The translations under genes and the position numbers were made by a program. Below the pieces are notes generated by a model, which did not search any database, was not told where the DNA came from, and saw only the letters and a list, made by a program, of their open reading frames with translations. From Akkermansiaceae bacterium (GTDB lineage: Bacteria > Verrucomicrobiota > Verrucomicrobiia > Verrucomicrobiales > Akkermansiaceae), in NCBI GenBank assembly GCA_903827375.1, contig CAIKHZ010000188.1, positions 1 to 50,286 of the forward strand: a DNA stretch of 50,286 nucleotides, read 5' to 3'. Shown piece by piece: positions 17,168 to 24,382 of this stretch (its first letter is position 1; each line of letters begins with the position of its first letter).

Positions 17168-18861
17168 TTGAGTTTGATGGCATCTCCTTCAATGAACTCA
17201 TCAGTCGGCACATCATGACCGAACTGGCCCAACACGACCCGTCTTATAGCGAACTCGGCCAAGATCAGGTGCCTAACCGTGTCACCCGGTTCAGCTTCAT
17301 GTCCGCTCTAGCTAAACTTAACGGCTTGCCCTTCTTTCCTCGCCTGGCTGAATTTTGTGACGGCACGCTCCACGCCTGCTGCGATGCCACTGTGATGACT
17401 CGTGGCGTGTTTGCCCCGCTGTGCCGATGCGGCCAAGACAAGCTTGTCATTGCCATTGCCAATCCGTGGAGCCCGCTACCGGAGGAATACCTCGCTCCGC
17501 GCTTCCCTGATCTTGAAATTGTCAAAATTGTCACCTTAGTCTCCGAGATTAATCGCGCCATCGAGTCAGTCGCCACCAACACCGGTCCGTCTCGTTCCGA
17601 GCTCGACGCCATCGACGTCGAAGACCTCGACGAGGGGATCCACGATTTCGACGTGACCATCGACCACGCCGAGCCAATGGCCCAGCTAATCGCCACCATC
17701 ATGTCCGACGCAGTCAAAATCCGTGCTTCAGATATTCACTTCAAGGTCGAAAAGGAAAGTTTCTATTATGCGTTCCGGGTGGACGGCGACATTGGGCCCA
17801 AGATTGAGATCCCGATGAAGCTCAAGGACCGGCTTGATGCGTTTTTGCTCAACCTGATGAAGCTGCCCACCGAAATTCGCAATACAGTTCCCGGCATTTC
17901 CGGCCGATTCACGATTTCCTATTTTCACCGCCCCATTGATATCCGCTACGAGCGCCATCGTACCTACCGCGGCTATCACGTCACGATGCGCCTGCTCGAC
18001 AAAGGCAACATCAACGTAACCCTTGGCAAGGGAACGCTCGCCTTCGATGACGAAACGATGTTTGCCCTCAACAAGGTGATGAAGATCCCAGCAGGCATCA
18101 TCGTTATGTCCGGCCCGACGGGATCGGGCAAATCCACCACTCTCAACGCCCTGTTGCGCGAACTCAACCGGCCCGAAGTTAATATTCTCACCCTTGAGAA
18201 TCCTGTCGAGGATGAGGTCCCCGGCATCACTCACTGCGACCTCAAAAGCGCGAAGGAGTTCAAGCCGATGATTGCCTCATTCATGCGCTCCGACCCGGAC
18301 ATTATTCTGATGGGCGAGGTGCGTGACATTGAGTCCGCCGAACTAGCTATCGAGGCCGCCGTCACCGGCCACAAGGTGCTCACCACCATCCATACCCCGC
18401 GCGCCTCGCAAATCATCGAACGCTTCGAGCAACTCGGCATCGAACGCTGGAAAATTGCCCAGACGCTCAAAGCTGCCTGCGCTCAACGCTTGGTCAAACT
18501 ATTGTGTCCGTATTGCAAGGAATCCATCTCCGGTATCAGCGACTTCGACCGGAAAACCTTCTGCCTCGATGATTCCTGGGGCACCATCCCGCTCTTCAAC
18601 GCCAAATTCGGGGGTTGCCAAGAATGCCGCAGCAGCGGCTACAGCGGCCGCACCGCCATCCTCGAAATCATCCCCATCACTCCCAAAGTCTCCGACTTGC
18701 TCTCCAAAGGCCTCCTGTCCCCCTACGATCTTGAGGTCCAAATCGCCCATGAGGGACTCCTCCCAAACCTCCGCCGCAGCGGCTTGCGCCTCCTGCGCGA
18801 TGGCAAAACCGACCTTGCCGCCCTCAGCAAGGTCATTGACATGACCTACACCGATGACTGA
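17164..18861 (+). CDS. gspE: GspE/PilB-type assembly ATPase
   Basis: A 565-aa hexameric ATPase that powers filament extension from the cytoplasmic face. The N-terminal 130 residues contain a Cys-containing region (GTLHACCDATVMTRGVFAPLCRCG) resembling an MshEN/N1-type domain. The core follows with SDIHFKVEKESFYYAFRVDG, Walker A GPTGSGKST (about 315-323), Asp box LTLENPVEDEVPG, Walker B DIILMGEVRD (about 379) and His box TGHKVLTTIHTPRA (about 401) with both His residues. A zinc motif, CPYC near 448 and CQEC near 485, with GYSGRTAILEI is diagnostic of GspE/PilB. The stop overlaps the gspF start by 8 nt. Confidence 0.95.
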   Translation: MIEFDGISFNELISRHIMTELAQHDPSYSELGQDQVPNRVTRFSFMSALAKLNGLPFFPRLAEFCDGTLHACCDATVMTRGVFAPLCRCGQDKLVIAIANPWSPLPEEYLAPRFPDLEIVKIVTLVSEINRAIESVATNTGPSRSELDAIDVEDLDEGIHDFDVTIDHAEPMAQLIATIMSDAVKIRASDIHFKVEKESFYYAFRVDGDIGPKIEIPMKLKDRLDAFLLNLMKLPTEIRNTVPGISGRFTISYFHRPIDIRYERHRTYRGYHVTMRLLDKGNINVTLGKGTLAFDDETMFALNKVMKIPAGIIVMSGPTGSGKSTTLNALLRELNRPEVNILTLENPVEDEVPGITHCDLKSAKEFKPMIASFMRSDPDIILMGEVRDIESAELAIEAAVTGHKVLTTIHTPRASQIIERFEQLGIERWKIAQTLKAACAQRLVKLLCPYCKESISGISDFDRKTFCLDDSWGTIPLFNAKFGGCQECRSSGYSGRTAILEIIPITPKVSDLLSKGLLSPYDLEVQIAHEGLLPNLRRSGLRLLRDGKTDLAALSKVIDMTYTDD

Positions 18862-19993
18862 ATCCACCAACGCCAGAACCGCTGTCCCTCCGCCTCTGTT
18901 TGCAACAAAGGCGCTCCTCTCATCGATCAAAAAGCAAAATCGGAAGATCAAGCCGTTTTCCAAAAGGGTGCTCGTCGATTTGTTCCGCGGCTTGAGTTCA
19001 ATGCTGCGTGCCCAAATCAACACCGCCGATGCCCTCAAATACTACAGTTGCGGCTTGCCTAACAAGGTATTGGTGGCGGCTCTGCTTCGCATCCGTGAAG
19101 ACATCAGCAACGGCATGAATGTGCATGAGGCATTCCGCCGCACCGGCCGCTTCAGCGACACCGTGATCGGCCTCATCCAGGCGGGGTCCGATGCCGGCCA
19201 ATTGCACTTCGCCTTCCAATCGCTGGCAGCCCGTCTCAAAAGCGAATTGCATTTTTCAACGCAATTGAAGAAGGCCACCATCACCCCATGTGTCATCATT
19301 TGCGTTTTGCTCGGTGCCTTCATCATCTCTCAGGTGATAATCGTCCCACAGGTCGAACAAATGATGTGTGGAATCCGCGCCAAGCCCGATGGCATGACCG
19401 CCATTTCTTTCAAAGTGAGCCACCTCACCCAAGCGGTGTGGCCAATAGTGGTCATCTCGCTGATTGTCATGGCCGTCACCGTCGCCCGTTCCTCACACGT
19501 CCGCACGCTGATCCTGGGCTTGGCGATGTCTCGCTGGCGCTTGCTGCGCTTGCTCATCATGAGCCTTCGCCAACTCACATTTCTATCCACCATCCAGTTA
19601 CTGCACTCCAATGGGATCAATCTAGCCAAGTCGATTCGAGTCTCCGCCAACAGTATGCGCAACACTCCATTTCACGATGAACTCAAAACCGCTGCAGACA
19701 AGTATGAACATTCCGGCCTGCCTCTTTCCACTGCATTCGCTAAATATACGTCTGTAGATCCTCAGGTCACCCACATGCTCTCTATCGGTGAGAGATCTGC
19801 CTCGCTCGACAACCAGCTCACCATGCTTACCGAAATGTATGAGGAAGACGCAGAGACACACATGGCCAGCTTCGCCGCTGTGGTTAGCTTTCTCGTCCTT
19901 ATCATTGCCGTGTCAATCATCGCCGTAGTTTATGTTGGTACCTTCCTGCCAATCTTCCTGATGGGCCCTAAAATGATGCAAAACGGCATCTAA
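18854..19993 (+). CDS. gspF: GspF/PilC-type platform protein
   Basis: A 379-aa inner-membrane platform protein. The GspF repeat is recognisable twice. The first has FRGLSSMLRAQINTADALKY, GMNVHEAFRRTGRF and VIGLIQAGSDAGQL; the second has LTFLSTIQLLHSNGINLAKSI, GLPLSTAFAKY and VTHMLSIGERSASLDNQL. Hydrophobic helices lie after the first repeat (VIICVLLGAFIISQVIIV), at WPIVVISLIVMAV, and near the C-terminus (VVSFLVLIIAVSIIAVVYVG). It overlaps gspE by 8 nt, as in many T4P/T2S operons. It anchors the ATPase and rotates or scoops pilin subunits into the filament. Confidence 0.93.
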   Translation: MTESTNARTAVPPPLFATKALLSSIKKQNRKIKPFSKRVLVDLFRGLSSMLRAQINTADALKYYSCGLPNKVLVAALLRIREDISNGMNVHEAFRRTGRFSDTVIGLIQAGSDAGQLHFAFQSLAARLKSELHFSTQLKKATITPCVIICVLLGAFIISQVIIVPQVEQMMCGIRAKPDGMTAISFKVSHLTQAVWPIVVISLIVMAVTVARSSHVRTLILGLAMSRWRLLRLLIMSLRQLTFLSTIQLLHSNGINLAKSIRVSANSMRNTPFHDELKTAADKYEHSGLPLSTAFAKYTSVDPQVTHMLSIGERSASLDNQLTMLTEMYEEDAETHMASFAAVVSFLVLIIAVSIIAVVYVGTFLPIFLMGPKMMQNGI

Positions 19994-20098
19994 TGCCAAA
20001 GCATCATGTCCCATGAATGACATCTTTGAACCAGCATTTTGGGTTGCTGCCTTCCATCCTTCTGTACCAAATTTGGAATTTATGCGTTAGGTTTTTTT

Positions 20099-20515
20099 AT
20101 GATGCAACTCACACGTTTTGACCGTTGGCTGCGGGAACATTTTGTTTATGAGACACATATTAAGACCCTGCGTGCACCGGACTCCATTCCCAAGGGCATC
20201 CGCGCACATATCCTCCCCGAAGTCCCGGGCGTTCGGTTCAAACACCTCTTCATCGCCCGAAACACCAAACTCGCCGATTCCTTCATCGCCAGCCTCCGAG
20301 ATGCCAATCTGATGTTCTTTACCACCGTCGTCGATCGAAACGCTTGGTTCGTCCCTTGGATCGCCCCGAAAAACCAATCCCTCACATGGATTCTCGTCTG
20401 GATCGTGCTTGCCGGCACCTCGTTCGTTTACGTCATGGGGCATCTCATCACCCTATTGAGCCAACCAGAACTGCGCAAGATGCTCGTCGAGGCTATAGAG
20501 TCGCTCAATGATTGA
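20099..20515 (+). CDS. single-pass membrane protein, unknown
   Basis: A 138-aa protein. I start it at the first of two adjacent ATGs (20099, 20102); the open frame upstream is in a T-rich spacer and encodes nothing recognisable. About 95 mostly charged residues (MMQLTRFDRWLREHFVYETH, VRFKHLFIARNTKLADSFIA) precede one C-terminal transmembrane helix (LTWILVWIVLAGTSFVYVMG), followed by a short tail. This would make it a C-terminally anchored cytoplasmic protein. Its place after gspF suggests a platform-associated role. No family is recognised. Confidence 0.6.
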   Translation: MMQLTRFDRWLREHFVYETHIKTLRAPDSIPKGIRAHILPEVPGVRFKHLFIARNTKLADSFIASLRDANLMFFTTVVDRNAWFVPWIAPKNQSLTWILVWIVLAGTSFVYVMGHLITLLSQPELRKMLVEAIESLND

Positions 20516-20572
20516 AATTGCGTGATTTTTCTCTTCCAACAAAGACAATTTTTATTTATATTTGATCAATCG

Positions 20573-20989
20573 ATGAAGTGTTCCCCCTTATCCCGCCGCT
20601 GGCTATGGCCGCCGGCATTCACGCTTCTAGAAATGACCATCGTCATCATGGTCTTGCTCGCCTTGATCGGTATCGGCTTGTTCTCTGGAAACCCTATAAA
20701 TACCTGGCGCTTGGGCCGCGACGCCGGCGAATCCCTTCGCTGCGCCTACACCGCTCAAAAACTCTATCTGTCTGACAACCCATTGGTGGAAGTGACCTCG
20801 CTCACCAATCACCTCCTCATCCCATATCTACCAAACAAAGCCACCAGCATGCCCACCGTTACCTCGTTAACAGGTGCCACTCTCAGCATCAAAATCACGG
20901 TTTTTCCACCGGTGGTGGACAATGGCTCAGGGGGTGCCTATGATCCATCCCAAAGCTCAACGGACTCCCTCTGGGATGTTGGCGAATGA
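20573..20989 (+). CDS. prepilin-like minor pseudopilin (GspH-like)
   Basis: A 138-aa prepilin from the ATG at 20573. The leader MKCSPLSRRWLWPPA is followed by FTLLEMTIVIMVLLALIGIG, giving cleavage after Ala (tolerated but less common than Gly) and Glu at mature position 5. Then comes WRLGRDAGESLRCAYTAQKLYLSDNP, an amphipathic helix, and a short beta domain. The frame is open 51 nt further upstream but those residues are hydrophobic and would spoil the leader. It overlaps the next gene by ATGA. It is probably a minor pseudopilin or a second filament subunit. Confidence 0.85.
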   Translation: MKCSPLSRRWLWPPAFTLLEMTIVIMVLLALIGIGLFSGNPINTWRLGRDAGESLRCAYTAQKLYLSDNPLVEVTSLTNHLLIPYLPNKATSMPTVTSLTGATLSIKITVFPPVVDNGSGGAYDPSQSSTDSLWDVGE

Positions 20990-21459
20990 TCCGCCTGCTT
21001 CCAGTCCTCATCAGTCTCGCCCTCGGTTCATCCCTGCGTGGCGATGACTTCCGCCCATTCGCAAGTTTCCTCCTCAGCTCCCACGTTAAGGTGACTGGCG
21101 GACAGGTCACTCCCATCCCGATCAAACCCATCGTGTTTCAGGTTGCCACTGATGGTCTCCACCTGCGCATCTCCACCGATGGCAACGAGGAAGCCAGCAG
21201 CACGTTTGAAATCTATCGCTCGGATGGGATTGGCCGCCAGCGAAAGGGCGAGACGGCTTTCGATATCATTCCCGGCATCCAAGCGATGAGCAGAACCGGC
21301 GGTGTTCTACGCCACCTCCGCCTCACCCGTGAGTCTCTAACAATTACTTCTTTCCCGGGAGTTTCCGACCATACCACCATCACCCACGCCCTGGCCATCG
21401 CTCCAACCAGCCCGGCGGCCGCCAAGGATGGCGTTAAATCTGCATCCACCAAGCCATGA
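20986..21459 (+). CDS. small secreted protein, unknown
   Basis: A 157-aa protein, ATGA-coupled to the prepilin before it and to the gene after it. A signal peptide (MIRLLPVLISLALGSSLRG) is followed by a beta-rich domain: VKVTGGQVTPIPIKPIVFQV, LHLRISTDGNE, STFEIYRSDGIG, LRHLRLTRESLTITSFPG. It ends in a Lys/Ser/Thr tail. This could be a small beta-sandwich in the periplasm. No family is recognised. Confidence 0.65.
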   Translation: MIRLLPVLISLALGSSLRGDDFRPFASFLLSSHVKVTGGQVTPIPIKPIVFQVATDGLHLRISTDGNEEASSTFEIYRSDGIGRQRKGETAFDIIPGIQAMSRTGGVLRHLRLTRESLTITSFPGVSDHTTITHALAIAPTSPAAAKDGVKSASTKP

Positions 21460-22133
21460 CACCCTATAAATCCACCCGTGCCTATCCATGGCTGCTGCTC
21501 CTAAGCACATCCGTGTCGGGCCTTTTCTGCTTGATGTATATCTCCAAGCCGGAGTTTTACCTAACTAAAACCGTTCCCACTCCCATGCTCACCATTGCTG
21601 CCAAGCAGACGACACCTCTGCAAGCGCCTGCCAACGAAATAGCAGCCCCGCCAGTCGCCGACAGCCTGCTTCCAGATGCCGCAAGCCTGCCAGGTGACAC
21701 CCACACGCCCTCATCCGGCCCGCGGCGCACCCAAGCCGCCAACGACCCTGCGACCTCTTTTGAGGAAACCAATCTCCATATCCAACACGTGCTAACAGCC
21801 ACTACACCGGACGGCGACCTCAGCCGCATCGTTCTGAACGTGCCCGTTCTCTATCAATCCCGCAACCTCGCGTGGACTGACACTGAAGTCGCCGAGTCGC
21901 TCGAATTGCTCAAGCGCCTCTCAACCTATCAGGAAAATTCACGGCTTTTGCGTGAGGAGGCGAGCCAGATATTCGCCTCGTGGAACCACCTACTTGAGCG
22001 CTCCATTCCCGGTTCCGTTCTTCGGGCCGACAGTCCGTCGCTCCCCGCCAACCAGGATCAGGCTGCGAGCCCCGCACCAGTGCCACGGCTTGATACCACC
22101 GAGTTTATTCAAATCCAATCCACCGACAAATGA
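21456..22133 (+). CDS. membrane-anchored periplasmic protein, unknown
   Basis: A 225-aa protein, ATGA-coupled on both sides. A short basic N-terminus and one helix (PWLLLLSTSVSGLFCLMYIS) anchor it, followed by a long Pro/Ala/Thr-rich linker (residues about 40-95). A small domain follows with LSRIVLNVPVLYQSRNLAWTD and helices carrying SLELLKRLSTYQENSRLLREEAS. The anchor plus Pro-rich linker plus small domain resembles proteins that span the periplasm toward the secretin, but I cannot name a family. Confidence 0.6.
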   Translation: MTPYKSTRAYPWLLLLSTSVSGLFCLMYISKPEFYLTKTVPTPMLTIAAKQTTPLQAPANEIAAPPVADSLLPDAASLPGDTHTPSSGPRRTQAANDPATSFEETNLHIQHVLTATTPDGDLSRIVLNVPVLYQSRNLAWTDTEVAESLELLKRLSTYQENSRLLREEASQIFASWNHLLERSIPGSVLRADSPSLPANQDQAASPAPVPRLDTTEFIQIQSTDK

Positions 22134-22840
22134 AATCATGCGCGTTCGTTCTCATCTTTAGCATGCTGGGCGGCCTGGCTCAGCCTGCCAAACCTATCGA
22201 GCATTTGCTCGTCGGGGTTCTCAGCAAGGGCTCCGGCAGAGGCAGCAGTGTTGCCAAATCCAGCAAAGCCGTCACTGCGCCGAAGCAGGCCGAACCAGCC
22301 GCAGCTCCCGCAGCTCCCGCAGCTCCCGCAGCAGCTGAAGCAGCCAGTTCTCTGCCAACGCCTGACAACCTTGTTTCCAGCGAGCCTGAAGCCAACTTAA
22401 CAATTCAAGTCGAAGCCCTGCAAAGCGGAGATTCGGCTATTGATCCGGCTTCCATCACGCTGCTTGCTCCCTTTCCCGCGAAGGTCCTCTCCGCCATTCC
22501 TCCCGGCTGGCGGCTTGATGCCTCCGCCAGCGCCCCGCCCTTCATCCGCAAGGTCGAGCTTTCCCAAGCCACCAGCATCACCCTCAATATACGCCCTCAC
22601 GTCTTGGTGCCAGATACCAGCACCTTCGCCCTCAGCGAACCCGGCTTCGATCCCGCCCTTGGCTACAGCCAGACTCAAACAGTCTGCGCCATCCTAGCCA
22701 ATTCCATCCAACAGCTAGACGAAGACGCCAAGCAACTCGGCAACGCCATCGACCTTCTCCAGCAACTCGTTAGTTCCTTGCCTCATCCCGCCCCAAAGTT
22801 GCCGACTCCGTCCACCGCCACCCAACCTGGCAAACGATGA
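22130..22840 (+). CDS. secreted Pro/Ala-rich protein, unknown
   Basis: A 236-aa exported protein, ATGA-coupled on both sides. The signal peptide ends near AQPAKP. Residues about 53-75 are a low-complexity Ala-Pro run coded by tandem GCAGCTCCC units (22296-22330), a likely site of length variation. The rest has a beta-like part (SITLLAPFPAKVLSAIPPGW, ATSITLNIRPHVLV) and a helical Gln-rich end (CAILANSIQQLDEDAKQLG). No family is recognised. Confidence 0.6.
   Translation: MKSCAFVLIFSMLGGLAQPAKPIEHLLVGVLSKGSGRGSSVAKSSKAVTAPKQAEPAAAPAAPAAPAAAEAASSLPTPDNLVSSEPEANLTIQVEALQSGDSAIDPASITLLAPFPAKVLSAIPPGWRLDASASAPPFIRKVELSQATSITLNIRPHVLVPDTSTFALSEPGFDPALGYSQTQTVCAILANSIQQLDEDAKQLGNAIDLLQQLVSSLPHPAPKLPTPSTATQPGKR
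22296..22330 (+). repeat. tandem GCAGCTCCC repeats inside a coding region
   Basis: About three direct 9-nt units encoding Ala-Ala-Pro, followed by a partial GCAGCAGCT. Slippage here would change linker length without breaking the frame. Confidence 0.6.
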
Positions 22841-23328
22841 ATCTCTCACTTATCCCGGCCATTTGCAGTTGTGCCCTCGCCGCAATGTCCGCTGCCACTC
22901 TTGGCCACTGGTGCACCATGCGGGATTTCCGCAGATCCTTCACTGACCCAGCCGTCTGGTCCACGCCGAACCGCACTCCCACAGCCCCGCTAGTCGCCGC
23001 CTGTGCCCCCGTGCAATCCGCCCCGCTTGCAGCCCCGCTATCCGTCGCCAGCCATGCCTCCACAGCTCCAAACGTCCCTCCTTCCACTGCCCAGAAAGAA
23101 TTTTTCGAGGTGCTGCTTGATGAAATGAGGCAGCTCAAGCAAACCAACGTCGCTCTCCGCGATCAAATGGCTGAAACCAACCGCGATCTGATGCAGCTCG
23201 AATTCCGCGTCGATACCCAGTCAGCCTCCTTCCGCCCACTGCCCATCACCGAGGATTTCTCCTCTCTCGATTCCTCCTCCCTCGATACCTCTAACCCCGG
23301 TCCAGGCGTCTTGCCCCCCGCGCCGTGA
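22837..23328 (+). CDS. membrane-anchored coiled-coil protein, unknown
   Basis: A 163-aa protein, the last of the ATGA-coupled series. A short N-terminal hydrophobic segment (LSLIPAICSCALAAMSAATLG) may be a signal or anchor. A Pro/Ala/Ser-rich linker follows, then a coiled coil (EFFEVLLDEMRQLKQTNVALRDQMAETNRDLMQLEFRVD, about residues 88-127) and a Ser/Pro-rich tail. The coiled coil suggests oligomerisation or partner binding. A hairpin follows the stop, so this is probably the end of the operon. Confidence 0.6.
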   Translation: MNLSLIPAICSCALAAMSAATLGHWCTMRDFRRSFTDPAVWSTPNRTPTAPLVAACAPVQSAPLAAPLSVASHASTAPNVPPSTAQKEFFEVLLDEMRQLKQTNVALRDQMAETNRDLMQLEFRVDTQSASFRPLPITEDFSSLDSSSLDTSNPGPGVLPPAP

Positions 23329-23335
23329 GGGCCGC

Positions 23336-23361
23336 TCGTGTGGCCACTTCATGCCACACGA
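23336..23361 (+). terminator. hairpin at end of the assembly operon
   Basis: A perfect 9-bp stem (TCGTGTGGC ... GCCACACGA) with an 8-nt loop starts 8 nt after the last stop of the coupled gene series. No clear T-tract follows. This is probably the operon terminator or a 3' stabilising hairpin. Confidence 0.5.
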
Positions 23362-23525
23362 CAAGTGCCAATTTATGGGTTTATCCTCGGCTTGACGCAT
23401 TCGGGTTGTCGGCCTGTGCTCACTGACACGCTCGATCCGACCGCGTCAACGGATCTCAGGCTCCATATCTCCAATCCCCTGAGTATCTGTTCTCGGCCAG
23501 GAGACGCTCCAATAACAATTTTCTA

Positions 23526-23918
23526 ATGCACCGCCTTCCAAACAAGTCTGCAGTTCTCCGCTTCCGCTTCGCTGCCTTGCTGTTGCTAGCCAAATGGGTG
23601 CTCATTGTTGGGTCCGCCTCATTCCTCGGCTACTCTCTGTTTGTCGGCAACCAAGATTTGACCCGACTCTCCATTGGCTTGATCGGCCTCGCCGTGCTTG
23701 CCATGCTTGCCCAGTGGCTCGTCGCCGCCCGCGCCCGCTGCCCCCTGTGCGTCGGCCACCCCATGGCCCACAAATCTTGTGCCACCCACCGCGATGCCCG
23801 CCGCCTCTTCGGCAGTTACCGGCTGCATGTGGCGCTGTACGTGGTCTTCCAAGGCTGGTTCCGCTGCCCCTTCTGCGGCGAGTCCACTGCCATCGAAGTG
23901 CGCCGCCACCGACACTAA
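23526..23918 (+). CDS. small membrane protein with CPLC/CPFC motif
   Basis: A 130-aa protein with two hydrophobic helices (residues about 14-38 and 45-68, FAALLLLAKWVLIVGSASFLG and IGLIGLAVLAMLAQWLVAA). A cytoplasmic zinc-ribbon-like part follows, with CPLC and CPFC separated by about 43 residues. Such 4-Cys pairs usually bind zinc. It lies after the operon hairpin and 198 nt from the preceding gene, so it may have its own promoter. It ends convergent with the decayed esterase gene. No family name is certain. Confidence 0.65.
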   Translation: MHRLPNKSAVLRFRFAALLLLAKWVLIVGSASFLGYSLFVGNQDLTRLSIGLIGLAVLAMLAQWLVAARARCPLCVGHPMAHKSCATHRDARRLFGSYRLHVALYVVFQGWFRCPFCGESTAIEVRRHRH

Positions 23919-23939
23919 TGCGCAGCGCGCAAGGATTTG

Positions 23940-24382
23940 TCGGATGATTGTTTTCCCATGAATCGTTCTTCTCTGCGGCAACTGTCGCATCCTCCTTCGG
24001 CCAGCATGCATCCACCCGTCCTTGCAGCGCTTCCAATTCATCATCCCAAAAGAGAGCTGTCGGCACCGCCACCACAATGCCCTTGAACTCAGAAAGCGAC
24101 GCTGGTGAGGCCATGGCCTGGCGGAAGTACTGCCGGAAACCAGATCGTTGAACCCCTGGAACCAAACGAAACCTGCCAGCTCGTAGCCTTGCTTGGGATC
24201 GTACTCCGGAACCACCCGTTTGATATCGTCTAACACCTTTTTACATGCCCCTGCATGTTCGACTTTCCGGCCAGGATATAGACTTTAAGCGGCTTGGCTG
24301 CCGCCTGGCTCACAGTCCCGGCCATCAGGCCGACCACTCCTGCAATCATTGCTAACTTCACTCTCTGTTCTATGTTTCTCAT
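23940..24382 (-). pseudogene. decayed sialate O-acetylesterase (SASA), copy 1
   Basis: From the ATG at 24382, an ATGA overlap with the HEAT gene, the frame encodes a signal peptide and KPLKVYILAGKSNMQGHVK, then reaches a stop (TAG). The catalytic GQSNM motif reads GKSNM. Further on, LDDIKRVVPEYDPKQGYELAGFVWFQGFNDLV appears, and then in another frame YFRQAMASPASL and EFKGIVVAVPTALFWDDELEAL. All of these are recognisable SASA-family (PF03629-type) segments, but the parts between them are missing. At least two internal deletions plus a frameshift make this a pseudogene. The family deacetylates carbohydrates outside the cytoplasm. The downstream limit is approximate. Confidence 0.8.

Noticed and set aside
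23602-24236. Two long overlapping minus-strand frames over the zinc-motif gene and the esterase remnant
   Set aside because: Only their upstream ends match the esterase family; the rest is antisense to the plus-strand gene. I treated them as pieces of one pseudogene.
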